A stretch of DNA of 64,000 bases from Fratercula arctica. Lineage: Eukaryota; Chordata; Aves; Charadriiformes; Alcidae. Position 1 is the first letter of the stretch; every line of letters begins with the position of its first letter. The notes under the pieces are model-generated. The model saw nothing but the letters and a program-made list of their open reading frames with translations. It did no database searches and was not told where the DNA came from. The position numbers were made by a program, and so were the translations under genes. Location of the stretch: positions 26,392,355 through 26,456,354 of the forward strand of contig CANTUZ010000007.1 in the NCBI GenBank assembly GCA_947846985.1, in the 5' to 3' direction. Shown in pieces: positions 1 to 13,900 of this stretch.

Positions 1-2602
1 GTACAGCCCTTTACCTAAAAGCAGGACTATTTTTTTTGATTAAATCATCTTGATTGGCACAGCACAGGTTGTTCCACTGAGTCATTACAGGGTTTGGTCT
101 TTCATGTAGTAGAATTTTGGTGTCTCTTTACAGCAAAAAATTATCTCTGTATTAGGACAGTTCCAGGTGATAAGTATTGAAAACTCATGTAGAAGAGGGC
201 ATCAAAGAACAGTATGTCCTCCAGGCATCTGGTGAAAATACAAAGGTGGCAAAAACTTTCATCCCTTAAGTCTGCTTGTCCTACTCTGGTGAGATTGTTA
301 ATGGCAATATTATTTCAGAAGTATTTCAAAACATAAATCTGAGTTATGTTGAAGAAGTTTACATGTTCATAAAGATTTATATTTTTTTAGGACTACTAAA
401 ATGCATCCTTTCTCTTGCCTCAAGACTTAACAGTAATTATACAACTGAAAATGGAATGATTCTGAGAAAGGGTTTGAGAGGATCTTTGGGGTGGTAGTAT
501 TGATTTTACAAACACACAGAGCAATCCTGTTGCTATTTTTAACGGCCTGCCTCAGCTAAAAAAGGAAAAATATCAGAAGATGTAGAAAATGCGAAGAGGA
601 AGTACTGCAGAGTGAGCCCAGGGAGGAAATGAGTCACGCAGTTGCTAAGTGAAGGCAGTTGCCTATTTACAGAGGCATTAAAAGAGTTAAAGGGGTGTCT
701 TATGAAATTCCCAATCAAAATTTTCTGAGCAGAGTGCGGGTGGCATGAGGATGCACTTAGAATAAATGCCTCTGGATCAAACCACTGGATTGCCTGAGGT
801 TTGCCCTGTGCTGGCAGAGCTAAAACAGGTGTTCAGCCACAGTCACGGACAGGAGTTGCAAGCCACAGGACAAACGCATGGCTACCCTCGGCAAACAGCG
901 GTGATGTAGGCACTGTTGTGACTGGTCTGGCCATTGCGGGCAGGGAAGGAAGCCCTCTGGCCACCAGGACATCAGCCCTCCTACTGACCACCCCCCGGGC
1001 CCCTTCCCCTGTGTGAGGGTGAGGATGGGTTGAGATGTAGTTGAACAACATCCAACCCCTCTGGCCTTCAGCCATCCATCCTACAACAGGGTACTGTCTT
1101 CCTTCTCTCCCTTTGCAGACCACTTGCAACCCCAGCCTGGAGGAACTTCTGGTGGGAAAGGATAGTCATGGCTGGTTTTGTCAGCTGGTGAAATAGGGAG
1201 CTGCTGGGATCTGCAGGCAGAGTTTGCATGTTTGACATGCACCATCTGCATGAGAGGTGCACCAAAACCACCAGCATCTTCAAGGCAGGCCATGGAGCAA
1301 CGTTTCCGTCTACCAGGCTCTACCTCTGCCTGACTGTTTTTCCTTCTCACCAGATACATGTGGTTAACTATCTGGAACGGAGAGAAAACAAAAGCTCTTC
1401 CTCCCGCTCACACCTAGTACCTGTAATTAATGGGCAAAATACACTTCTCTCTGGTAAGCAAGACAGTAAGTAAAAAGACTCCCGGCATTGCTCGGTAATA
1501 AGATAAAATCTAGTAATAAATCCTAGCCTATAAGACACGTTACAGAGGAGGAATGTTGCCTCATAGCAACTCAGTCTGTCCCGGGGGAACCAAGGGCTGA
1601 TGTGACAGTGTGCTGTCCCGTGAGCTGGTAAGGGCCCCTGTGTTTTGGGACCCTGACTGCACAACCAGGTCTAGTGTAAGCAGAGGGAGAAATTTATATC
1701 ATCTTATGTGAGATATGAACCTCACCCTATTATGTGTAACTGCAAAGCTTTTACAGGGTTTTGGTTCTTGTCTAGTGAAAATGTTCTTATCACTTTAAGA
1801 AATTCCCCAGCCACAGGGAATGAGAAAAGCAGCGATGATGTGACACACTGAATTCAGGCTGTGGAAAAAATCTCGGGTATGACACTTATCTTATTTGAGT
1901 TTCTGTATCATCTGTATTTTCCTAGCAGAATAGTTCAGATAGTTTGGGCGGCTCCGACTCCCCAGCTGGATGCAGGGGCTACCGAGGGAATCCTGCCACT
2001 GGTGTGCCGTGCTCCCTTCCACATCTGCAGCTGCGTGTCCATGGGCTATTATGGAACAAGATTTCTTCCTATTGCTTTTGTCTGGTTTTGTCTGCTGAAT
2101 GTCTGAAATATTTAGTCTGTTATCACCACTGAACCACCCAGTTTTGGTGGCTCTCAGAGTAACTGGAGCTTTCATATTTTTGACTAGCAGCATTATAACC
2201 ATGCAGAAATCCTTGGGTTATGATCAGTAAGTTTCCAGCCTTTAAGTAACTTCTAAATGTAGGTGCCCATATAACTTGGGATCAGGGTTTTCCTCCATTC
2301 AGCATGCCTTGAGGGAAGCTGTAAATGTGGGAAAATTTAGGAATCCCATCAGAAAGCCTATTTGGGAACATCACTGATCAGAAATGCCCTTTTGTGTGGT
2401 TGATGGAGCAGATGGAATGGAAAGGGCAGGAGGGAAAGTCCCATTGCGCATGGGGAGGAACAGGCAGAGAGTGGGTCCAGGGCATGTTTCCAATGCAAAC
2501 AGTCCAATGCAAAATTCAGAGCAGGGGATCGTTTTTCCTGAAACTACAACCGCCAGGCATGAAAAGGTCAAAGAGAAGAATCAGCCCTCAGTAAGCTGAA
2601 GG

Positions 2603-2870
2603 AATCATAGAATCACAGAATGGTTCAGGTTGGAAGGGACCTTAAAGATCACCCAGTGCCACCCCCTGCCCTGGGCAGGGACACCTCCCACCAGACCAGG
2701 CTGCTCCAAGCCCCATCCAGCCTGGCCTTGAACCCCTCCAGGGATGGGGCAGCCACAGCTTCTCTGGGCAACCTGGGCCAGGGGCTCACCACCCTCACTG
2801 TGAAAAATTTCTTCCTAATATCTAATCTAAATCTCCCCTCGTTCAGTTTAAAACCATTACCCCTCAGACT
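2603..2870 (-). repeat. CR1 LINE 3' fragment
   Basis: Begins AATCATAGAATCACAGAATGG, GGTTGGAAGGGACCTTAAAG, then the 'CACCTCCCACCAGACCAGGCTG' type segment: a reverse-complement CR1 3' end, 5'-truncated. Confidence 0.9.
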
Positions 2871-5269
2871 ATTATGGAGGTCCCCATCTTTCTGAGCTCC
2901 TGCCTGGACAGTGGTGTTCGTCCCAGAGGAGAATCATTACTCCATCATATTTGTATGAATATCACTAAGATTTTACCAGGGAAAGGGGGACTTAAAGTGT
3001 AACCTGGCACAGATTAAAGGCCGAATCTCTGGTTTGTAATTTTGGTCGTCTTGTGCAAGAGGGACTCTGTCTCACTGGCATAAATGACTTTAAAGGTAAC
3101 TTTAAGAAACATCTGAGCCCAGCTTACAGTTCTTACTTTCCTTACAGAAGGTGTTTCTGGCTTGGGGAAGAATGGCAATGGAAATTATTAAAGGCTCTTG
3201 TCATGTTTGGTTTTCTGGTTTTGTTCCTGCACTGTACCTGCACCCAGGGTCTGGACAGGAGGATGTTTACGAAGGAGCTGGAGGCAAAGCAGAGGCCTCA
3301 GCGATGCTGCAGGTCGGCTCTCCTGTCCTGCAGCTGGATTACCATGTCCCAAGAGCCGTGCTCAATGGCCTTTTCAGTCTCTGGGGCTCATACGTTAGGC
3401 AGTAACGCGTGGCTGATGGACACAATCCATGTCTCCTTCCAGCATGTGTCAGCTTGGCACATGTTCCCTTCTGCGAGGCTGTGGGTGAGTGCCCGGCTGG
3501 ACTCCAGGCTCCCACTGCTGCAAACCCCACGGAGATGAGCTCACCTCGTCCTTGGAGGTCAGCGATGACCTCTGAGGAAAATTCACTTTTCCTTGCAATT
3601 TTACTCTTTCTTTTTAATCCTGCTTTTTGAAAAATAAGCAGCTTGCTTCTTTTTATGCTGCTTTTCCTCTTGCTTCAATGACAGCGTTTTCTTCGCAGGA
3701 GCCACCTGCTGTGTGCCCAGGGAAAGGCCCATCAGCACGACTTGTGTGGGGCAACAGTGACATCCAGTGGTCCCCAGTCAGCCCATGGTCTGCAAACATC
3801 TGCAGGCACCGGTCTGCCGGGGTTCAGCTCTGACTGGGTGATGAGTAAGCTGTGTCCCCGCTCAAGTCAATGGATGTTTGTTACTTCTCTAATAGAGTCA
3901 TTAAATTCTTCGAATTTCACCCAGTGTAATTAAAACCTTGCATGCCTTGTCCTGGCTGTAGCATGATTACACCTCTGACAAAGGAAGGACAAGAACTTGC
4001 TCAGAATAAGATATACATGAAATTCCATAAGAAATATTTCCTCCTGTGTGTCATGAATACCTTAAAAAATAAAAGCTGTGTTGGTGGCTTATCTGCATAA
4101 CCATTACAGCATGTGGCTGTAGGTCCTTCTGCTATTTGTTGTATATTTTTGCTATGCTCAATTAGCAGGAGGTCTAGTTAGGCTGAACCCGTACTCTAAT
4201 GATCCACTCTTCATTCTTCTCAAGCCAAAGTTTAAAGGCACAGAGTTCTGCAGGCAAAAAGCGTCTAGGGATGTATTTAATAAAGTTTCTTTTGCAGCAG
4301 AAAGAACCACTGCTGCTTCTTATCGCCCAGTAGGCAGACGCCTGGGATTGAGATTCCAGTGGGGAAAACTGAAGAAGTGAGGGAAAGTGGGGAATATTCC
4401 CTCCATCTCATCAGGGCCCAAGCCCTGTGCGTGTCGGTCCCCAGGCCAAGCTGTACCTGTGCCTACGAGCGTCCCCTTCTCCTGGGGAGGTGGGGGAGCA
4501 CCAAAGGCAAAGGTGCTTCATCAAGGGCAGCTAGATGCAATCAAGCACTTCACAGTGGTGAAGACTGCTGTGACAGAGGTGGAGGGGTTGATCAGGGTCC
4601 CTAATAGGGACTCTTTTGGCCATGCTTGGGACTTGTGACCTGTCCTGTGCCCCAGACAGGAGTGTAGTAAATCAGCTTGTGCAGAGCAGTGCATTTGAGC
4701 TGGCTCTTTCCGAGCAGACCAGGTGTCTTTGATCGCACCATGTTGTGGAAACAAGCCAGGTTTAAACAGGTCATTTTAGAATCTGTCTTTTAATTTCACA
4801 CAAGTTTTGCTACAAATCTATCGCTCAATCTTTTAAACTCCCACCACAGCCACCCATGTCTACCTCACCTTTCCTTCTCTTCCCTCTTTCCTTACTTGAA
4901 TGTTCCACAACGTGAGTCTAATACGATATTAAGCACTCAAGCCATAAAGGTTCTGTGCCAAAGACTCCTGACATCAAGTTACTTTCAAGGCAATTTTCAT
5001 AATCCATAATTCCAGAGGACTAGGAGGCGACACTGCTAATAAAATCAGTTATGAGGTTGACATTGTAAGTTGTGTCTGTCTCCGTGCTGCAGTTGCTCTG
5101 GGGCCATTAAGCCAGGGAGTGGAGTGTAGTTGTGTTGTGTGGAAGTAGCACTTTCTGTCCCAGCAATTCTGTGCTGTGGCTGTGACAGCACCAGCCGACT
5201 GGATCGATGAACCACCTGCTGGCGGACTCTGCAGAGAGATCCATTGGGTCGGGCAGAAGGTTCTCCACT

Positions 5270-5482
5270 TAATTTGCTGTGAGAAAGGTTGGTGAGGCTT
5301 GAGCCTTGGGGGTAATGCAATATTGTGGCTGCCCCGTCCCTGGAGGTGTTCAAGGCCAGGCTGGACGGGGCTTGGAGAAGCCTGGTCTGGTGGGAGGTGT
5401 CCCTGCCCAGGGCAGGGGGTGGGATTGGATGAACTTTAAGGTCTGTTCCAACCCAGACCATTCTGTGATTCTGTGATTTTTG
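5270..5482 (+). repeat. CR1 LINE 3' fragment
   Basis: Sense CR1 3' end: 'GGAGGTGTTCAAGGCCAGGC', 'TGGTCTGGTGGGAGGTGTCC' and the terminal octamer repeats ATTCTGTGATTCTGTGATT. The left edge is diverged. Confidence 0.9.
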
Positions 5483-8400
5483 ACAGGTGAAAGGCCACAG
5501 CAGAGCCACTGAACTTCACATGAGATGCAGGGTGCTGTGGCCACGCTCCTGGCACTGATGTCTGGAAAGGTGCTTGGCTGAGGGGAGAGGAACAGCGCTG
5601 GGCTCAGTGCCTGGACACCAGCTGGGGATCCCCTGGGCTGAGGGACCTGTGAGGACTTCAGAGATGGTGCAAGACCAACAATTTGATCCTTACAACCATA
5701 AAACAGATGTCCAGATGCACTTTTTACAGTTGTGCCTTTTGTAGTCACGGAGAAAAAATTAAGGGCTGCTAAGAGCAGCTTTAGGGCTGCTAAGAGTGAA
5801 GGGATGCTGCTCAGGTGTGGTTACAAGACAGGGTATGTAGGTAGCAGCTCTCCCGCTGTGATACCTGGTGAATGAAGTGACAGGAGCATCTCAGCAATGG
5901 CTTGGCAATGAGCTGGATGCAAGCGGGTAAACGTCTGGGGCATATTTTCCCTGGTGAGGGCTGCACAGATGGACGTTCAGAAGCCCATGCCCAGGAAACT
6001 GCTGAATCAGCAGAGCTGCGGCACAGTGGGAAGTGGGAGAGTGACCGTGATCCTGTTGAGCATCGTATTCTGGAAGTTCACCCAGCGTTTCTGCCATGTA
6101 AAATGGCAATGTGAGGTGATGGCACAGCAGATTGCCGTAAACAAGGTGCAAAATGTTCGCTGACACTAGGTTTCTTTCAGGAACTGTTGATAACTACTCT
6201 GGGGTGGAACAGGATTTTGATTTCATTAGAATTTCTACTGCCTCTCATGTTGAAACATAACCAAGAAAGAAAAAGGGAAACGTGTTTCAGAACACGTTCT
6301 GGGTCACTTGTTCCAACTGGAATTTTAAAAGTATAAATCTTTTGAGATAAAAAATGAATATAGAAAATGTGGTTACTTTTTTTCTTCTAAAAATACCTGC
6401 TTGGGATATTTTGACAGAACGAAATGTACGTCATTTTAGAATCGGCCTGTAGCAAAGGAGACAAGTAAATCTGAAGTTGTGGTTGTATTCTTCAAGTTGT
6501 ATTTCTTGAATGCCTACAACTTCATAAGGATTTTACCCAGGTTTCTAAAATACCTGCTACATGGTTCAATTAATCATTGTCAAAAGATTTTCTCCTAGCT
6601 TTGAAATTAAAAAGGAATGGAAAAAGTCAATTTTGTATTAAAACCATTTTGTAACCTAGAAGTTTGTATGGGCTGTCAGTTGTCTCAGAAAACGCTCTGT
6701 ACTATTTACATCCTTTGAGGTTTTTGAAAGAGAAGATTAACACCCTGCTGATCTTTTCCTGACCTTCTTTAGTGAACTAATCTAATCTTTTATGCTAAAA
6801 TGTGCAGGATTTATGGTTTATGGTCAAGGATGTTATTTACTGCTCAGTGTCCGGAGGGAGGTTCCAGACCTCCCTCTGCTCCACCACTGCCGGGGCTCCA
6901 CGCAAGGAGCCCCAATGCTTCTGTAGGGAAGCAAAAGGATAACAATTGCTTGCTGAAACTTAACACCAGGTCCCTTTGCTGTTAAATATTTTATACCATT
7001 TATTTTGAACAAGAGTGGTCTGATGGTTTCTGATTCATAGGGCATGTATTTTGGGCCTTAACTCTTCTTTAAGGGTGCATTATCCCAGGGGAGCTGCGCA
7101 GAACTGGGCAGGTGTGTTGACTAGAAAATGTGGAGAATATTTGCACAGTCTCTGTGCTTTCCACAATCGGTCAGTGACAACAATTAAATAACAAAAGTTA
7201 AAGATATGCAAAAATGCTCCCCTTGTTATGCACGTTTTAACTTAGGGACCAAATTATAATATCCAGCGGTACAGAGAAAGCTCAGTCCAATCATGAGCCA
7301 GACATCCTCTAAATAACCTGTGCTGATGCATAATGCAGGAGTGAGGTGTGCTGAAAAGGCAGCCTTTTAGTTAAAAATTATTCCAGAAGGTCTCGGGAGG
7401 ATGGCAGCCAGCGGGGCCAGAAGGTTTCATAGAAACTGTAAGCAGCTGTTAAAGGCACAAGTATATGAATCTCTTTGTTTTGTTTTAGAATAAAAATGGC
7501 TAGTTGAAAAACATCCTGAAGAGTCAGCCACCCACATTCTTCCTCCAAAGAATCGAAGGTTCTCAGCTCACAGGCTTTGAGATGTAATTATAGTACGAGG
7601 AGGTTTGGGAGAGCTGAAAAGTCACCATAGCAACCTCCTGGCAAAAATCTTCACACATCCAAAGTAAAGCAAAATTCCTTTTTATCTGAACGGTCCCAGT
7701 GAGTCTGAATGTGTTCCATCTTCATTTTCTGCTTCTCTTCATTTCACTGTACTCCGTAATCACAGTTTTTTTTCTGTTCTGAGTCCTAAGTGTCTCTTCT
7801 AAAACTTCCCAGGGAAGTTTTGACCAGAAATGGATGCAGGATGCTGGTTATTAGATCAGGCCCTTCCTGTAGCATTAAAGAGGAGATGCCCCCACATGGC
7901 CATCCAGACCCTTTGCAATAATCTCTAGGGAAGATGATAAACAACTTGTGTTGAAGAATTAAAACCACTAAACTAAACTGAAAAACAGGGAGACAGGGAG
8001 AAGAAGATGGAGAAAGGGGAGGAAGGGGATAGCTAGACCTGCTCTGGGGTTGCAGTAAAAACTCCTTCCATACCATGATGCCGTGATACTGGTTTAACAG
8101 GTACAAAAAGTTGATGGGTACAAAAAGATGACTTCTGAAGCACCCACCCTTAAAAACTCCTGTTCAGTCCCATGCTTGAAAAAAGCCTCTCCATGTGAGT
8201 TTATGTGAATGCTAGAAACTGTGCAGCATGGACTTGACGAGATAAACAGTGCATGCCTAGCAATTTCCATTAATATGTTCCAGCCATGAGAGAAAGAGAC
8301 CAAAACCTGCTGGCTGAGGCTGGTGGGTGGCAGGAGGGTGCTCGGCCGCTGTGTGAGGGTCCGTGCTGGTGCACAGGGAGAAGACACAGCAGGAGAGGAG

Positions 8401-9181
8401 TTCCCGAGACATGGAGCAGTTTGGCTAAGGGATGCTGTAGGAATCCTTTGGGGGGAAACCTGAAGTCCAGGGTCTTTATACAGTGGTAACCGAGAGGAGG
8501 AGACATATTTGTCAAGAAGAAGGTGAAGATGGATGACTAGATTATTTAGCAGAGTGGAAGAGAGGGACACTTCCACCCTGTTTGGAGACTGGAGTGTCTG
8601 GAGGAGCAGGGTGATCTGCAGTGTTAAGCAGCCTTGGGAGGTTCCCGGTCCCTCTTAGATCCCTAACCAGATCCAGGCAAGGAGTTGAACTGCTGGGAGC
8701 CACTGCTGAAACACTGAAGCTCACACAGGAGATGGGAACAAGCCCTCCAGGGCCCTGTGCGAACCTTTTCCTCCCTCTAGAGCTAACTCATAAAATTCAA
8801 GACTTAACTTCTAGCAGCCAAAGTGACAGTCGCGCAGGACCGTCCTTCCCTGGTGCCACTCCTTCCTTGGTCTCAACTCACAAAGTCTTTCTCAGTAGCG
8901 AGCAATATTTAGTATTTTTTTTACTTAGCAACAACTGATAAATATCTTGCAGGAGGGAAGAAAGATAATGGTTGATCTTTCCATTATAGTGCTATATACT
9001 ACAAAGACAGGTTAGACAGCTGCTGGGGGAAAATTACAACTAATGTTCTTTACCGCAGTCACTTTTGAATGAGAAACGAGGGAAACACTTCAGTTCAGTT
9101 TTTTCTTTCTAATTTGTGTTTTATAATGCTCCATGTTCTGGACTTTGCTCTGGACAAAACTTAATACAAGCCTGTGACGTG

Positions 9182-9294
9182 CCATGGGCTGGGAGCATAA
9201 TGATTTGTTTCTTAAATGTTATTGCAAAAGTCAACAAATCACTGCTGGAGTAATAAAGGAGAAGGTTGGGAGCAGAGATTTGTTGTCACAGCAG
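9182..9294 (+). repeat. direct duplication, copy 1 (113 bp)
   Basis: Shares GGCTGGGAGCATAATGATTT and, further on, GAGATTTGTTGT with 9578-9690; about 90% identical by eye with no length difference. Confidence 0.85.
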
Positions 9295-9577
9295 GTTTTC
9301 CAGTACTGAAGAAATGTGGTTTCAGAACAGAAATCCCTTGCTCTTCATTGCCTGACCCACTGAAAACTTCACAACATCCCACCTGATTTTCTCTTTGTAT
9401 TTCTCTTCATCGGTGTTTTGGCATCTGACGAAAGAAACAGTGTGGAGTGGCAAAAATCTACCAGGATTTCTGTGCTACGTGGGGAGGTGAGGTTTTGAGC
9501 AGCACATTTTAATGACACTGGTGTTTTTAGGAGAAAGCATGAATCACCTGAAATATATAAGGAGTCCTGTTTAGGTA

Positions 9578-9690
9578 CCACAGGCTGGGAGCATAATGAT
9601 TTGTTCCTTAAATGTTACTGCAAAAGTCAGCAAATCACCACTGGAGTAATAAAGAAAAAGGTTGGGAGGAGAGATTTGTTGTAACAGCAG
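9578..9690 (+). repeat. direct duplication, copy 2 (113 bp)
   Basis: Second copy of 9182-9294, offset by 396 bp, differing at about 11 sites, mostly transitions. Confidence 0.85.
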
Positions 9691-10878
9691 TAAATGGAAA
9701 ACTGGATGAAATTTCGTAACTTTGTAAGTTTTGTAAAGTGCAGTTTTAAAAGGAAATTGAGAGAGTTGTCACTAGCTCAGTTTTTATTTAATTTTCTAAT
9801 GTTTATTTTACATGTCTGGACACAAAGGGACAATTTCCATGTTGCCAGCGGTCAGAGTGTAGCAACCCTTAGCGGGGAGCCCCAGGCAAGGGCTGCGTCT
9901 GATGTGAAGCCAGGAGACTCCACTGAATGGAGCCTGGCCACCATAGACAATCTCCTTGAGGATCTGGTCCATCCCTTATGGCCACTTTATATACAACATT
10001 ATTAGTTGAAGATTTAATCCAGCGTGGTCCTAAACCAAGAATAAGCCCTTGCCTTTGGTGCCGAGTGACGCAAGTAGAGAAAGCGGAGCACTGCAATGGA
10101 GCGTGCAGGGCAGTAGGAGGGAGTCTGGGGCGCTTGGCCATCGAGGCTGGCTGCCCTCTCCGTTGCTCTGTTTTAACTACAGTCATATTTGAAGGAAATT
10201 TAATCAAACTGAAGCACAAAATAGAAAAAACTCCTTCTAATTTAGGGTGGATTTTTCTTTAAGCATTCAGTGTATGCTGGAATGAGGCTTTCCCCAATTA
10301 TAAGTGTGTTCCCAGGGCTCAATTAAACTGATGAAAGTTTGTTTGTAGACAAAGCCCAGTGGTGAGACTTAATTTGACTGTATTTGACTGTGCTGCCTGT
10401 GAGCAGCCTGGTGTCCTGCTTCTCTGTCTGCTTCTTGCCCCGTCTGCTGCTCTCCGGTCTCCCATCCCAGTCTCGCATCCCACCAGAGTCTGTGGGGTGT
10501 CACTGTGGGTCAGCACATCCAGCTTAACCTCACCGCTAGGGCTTTCTCATCTTGTTTTTCCCACATTTGTAGGACCTTCACTGCTCCAGACGTGGACTCC
10601 TTCTGTCAAAGCACATTCCAAGTTGCTAACAGGTTTGCAGACTTGTGACAGAGGGACAAAACATGCACAGTGTAATTGTGTAAACCTCATCTCTTTCAGA
10701 AACCAGCAGAAACCAGAGGGTTTGCAGAACTGTGACCTTTACAGTGACTGCTGATCTAGTGACTCAGCTCGGTCATGGGGAGCGAGGACTTCTGGGCTCC
10801 TGTGCTGTGAATGCCATTTCAGCAAACCATAGAAAGCAGCCTGAATTTCTCAGATGATCATCAACAACTTTCTTTCAG

Positions 10879-10983
10879 AACATGCCTCAAGAATGAAGAG
10901 GTTGATGTGTGGCCCTGGACAGCACTTTTCTCACAAGGCTCTTGGCATCTTGATCGTCGCTGCTCATCTTTTCCTCCTGACAG
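10879..10983 (+). CDS. ADGRG4: ADGRG4 exon 1: signal peptide (coding from 10893)
   Basis: A pyrimidine-rich acceptor (ctttcttt-CAG) ends at 10878 and a donor CAG|GTACAG follows 10983. The start chosen is ATG at 10893, which gives MKRLMCGPGQ followed by a hydrophobic core ALGILIVAAHLFLLT: a typical secretory signal. An upstream ATG at 10882 opens a 4-codon uORF whose TGA overlaps this start (ATGA). The exon ends after 30 codons plus 1 nt and joins in frame to the pentraxin exon. Confidence 0.75.
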
Positions 10984-13900
10984 GTACAGTAATTCCCCTT
11001 GGGATTAACCATAGGGATGGTGCTGCCAGTGGGCTCTGAGCACCCCCTGGCCCAGGGGATGTCTGCCAGGTTCCTGGTTTGTGCACACATAGTGTATCTA
11101 TACAGGAGCCCACTTTCATCTTGTTCTGCCCCATGCAGTGGTTACTCTTGCTCTGGACCTCTCCCTTCTCACTGCAGGTGCTGCTGGGGTCCTTGTCTAT
11201 TGTCTGTCAGACTTCCGTGAGCATACGTTGGCCTGCAGACCTACAGGTCTGGGCATGATGCACACCTTCTTCAGGGATGCTGGTTCAGTCTGGGCTGCAG
11301 ATGAGTCAGTACAAACGAGAAAATATGGCAAGGAGTGAAATGTCAGGTTTTGGTTGCATCACAACTGTTGCCCACGTTCGGAGGTGAAAAGCCTCTTGGT
11401 TTTGTGATTATTCACTTCTTTCCTTCCTGGGTGTCTTCCTGCCTTTCTGTGTGGTTTTTTTCTAGTTTTACTTTGGTCACTGTAAAATAAAAGCCGTGCA
11501 TTTACTTGCTTCATGGTGGTCTGAGAAAAGCATGAAGCTACTGGCAGAACTGAATTCGCCAGTAATAATTCAGGCCCTGAGACAAACACAGTAAGCTGTG
11601 CTTCATTAACACACTCAGCACCCTTTTGCTCCACCATAAATCCCAGGAAAACAGTAATTAGTTCTATGTTGGTTTTTGTATTTCTTTCTTTCTTTGAGTT
11701 CTCCTCAAGAACAATGCAGGGCACGGAGATAATCCATGCTTCTAAAATGCACCCTGTTGGAGTGGGGTCACTTCCAGCACATGGTGCAGTCGAGGCAAAA
11801 AATGAGCTTTTTCCAAGTAAAACCTCTGTAATAAAAAGACTGAATTAATGCCTAGGTCTTGCCAAATTTACTCAGCTTTGGCCAGAGGCTCCTGTGTATC
11901 TGCTATAAGACTCTGGTGCTCTGGTCAGTTGTGGGATGAGTGCCAGTTCTTCCACTTGTACATCCCACAGGGATTTCAGTCTCTGGGACAAACCCATGGG
12001 AACTGGCTTCTTGCCTTCTTGGATGCTGCAGCTGCTGGAAAGTATGGCTGAAGATGGCTGCTGCATTTTCTTGTGCTGTAATTAATTACTCAGTGCTTGA
12101 GCTGTAGTTGAGTAGCTACACCCACCTCTCTGCATCCCCTAAAGCTCCACCACGGATCTCTTCCTGCAGTCCTTGCATTGGCCATGTGTCATGGATGGAG
12201 TGCTGCCTGTCACTTGTAGAGAGAAGCAGCGATACATTTATTGATATAAACAGGGATTTAACAAAGTTTGGTAGTAAATGTGACACTGTTTTAACAAGAT
12301 TTGATGGAAAGGCACAGTTGGTTATTTACTGCAGAGAGGACAGGGTCAGACAGAGCTGTCAGGGAGACCTTCCCATTGAGTCGAGGTTCAGAGAGGACCC
12401 TTTGGCTTTCTAAACTTCTCAGAGAGGAGTCTGGGTGCAGCTGGATCCAATCCCAGTCCCAGACTTGGTCAATGGTTTATGTCTAAAAGATGATATATGC
12501 GCAATCAATCCTGTATACCACTTAGCTAAGGTTTCAAGGTTTAGCATGCCATTAGTCACTTACTGAGGATTTGTTGTGGCAAGGAATCTCTAAACCTCGA
12601 GGAGTAACCTTGAGAGGTGTCCCTGCTCAAGGGGAGATGCTGGCATGCGGCCCGCAGCTGTGCAGGAGAACTCAAAGGGCTCTTGGTCTGTTCACTGTTT
12701 ACGGGGGTAAGGTGATTGACTTATAGTCATATTTGCATACTGACCACAGTACCAGTGTTGTGGTTAGGTGAGCACATTGCTCAAGTTAACCCTTGGTTAT
12801 TGTGTTGTTATCTGTCTCCTTTCTCCCCGAAACCACGTTGAGCTGGATGCAGCCATCATGACTATATGTACCCATGTGGTTATCGCTTGATAAAGATAAG
12901 GTTAGATAAAGCAATAAAGGTCAAGTTGGCAGTGGAGCACACTGTCACACCATGTGATTTTATGTGCTTGCTCCCACTAGGGCAGAGGCTGGTGTGCTAG
13001 TGGAGGCATGCTGAACTCCTGACCCAGCCAGGGGCCTCCACCAAATGGGTGCCGTACACTGCTGTTCTGAGTCCTGCGTGCTCCCACTCAAGGGGAAAAT
13101 CATTCTCTTGGGTGCAAACCACCACCATAGCAGAGTTGCAGTGGTGGAAGCGAGACCAGGATGTGGGTGCATGCTCCACAACACACCGAGGTGCTCGGTG
13201 GAGCTGATTTAAGAGCTGAGACAGACATGAAAGATAGCAGGTGTAAGAGAAATATTCTCTTTACGCTTCAACTGCACGAGGTTGTGCTAACACAGCAATG
13301 CACCACTTCTGATCACTCCACAGATGAATCGTTTCCTACTTGCCTCCAGTTTGAAGCCTGTGGAGCAGATGGGGAGAAGTGCCAGCTACTTTTGCAGTCC
13401 CTGATGTGCATAACCTTTATTAGAAGTGCAAATAGTCACTGGAGATTTCTCAGTCCGGTTAGACTTGAGGGATTTGTAATACCTGATTTGCCTGGCTGGC
13501 AACCAGGTTTTGGAAAAACTTAAATCCATTTGAGGAAAATGCTGTAAAAACAGCCCCTAGATGTGGCTATAAAAGACTCAGCATAATGGCAATTCTTATC
13601 TAGAAGAAATATATTCTGAATTATTGAAGCACATGTAAACATGTGAGTGTAATGGCAAGACACAGATCACCTGCACAGGAGGGGCCTGCATTACAATTGG
13701 AATCATGGAATCATAGAATGGTTTAGGTTGGAAGGGACCTTAAAGACCATCCAGTGCTGCCCCCTGCCCTGGGCAGGGACACCTCCCACCAGACCAGGCT
13801 GCTCCAAGCCCCATCCAGCCTGGCCTTGAACACCTCCAGGGATGGGGCAGCCACAGCTTCTCTGGGTAACCTGGACCAGGGGCTCACCACCCTCACAGCA

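Larger units (their letters stand above)
1..10878. other. gene-free upstream flank of ADGRG4
   Basis: I find no exon with a recognisable protein product on either strand. The open frames here are short, overlap on both strands or lie in repeats. The stretch contains a CR1 copy near 2.6 kb, a CR1 copy near 5.3 kb and a duplicated 113-bp segment near 9.2 and 9.6 kb. Because the first recognised ADGRG4 exon is preceded by a splice acceptor, one or more 5' untranslated exons of that gene may lie in this stretch, but I cannot place them. Confidence 0.6.

Noticed and set aside
12590..12960. Possible LTR (CAATAAAGG near the right end, GATAAAGATAAGG before it)
   Set aside because: Suggestive base composition only; I could not define ends or recognise a family, so it is not listed as an element.
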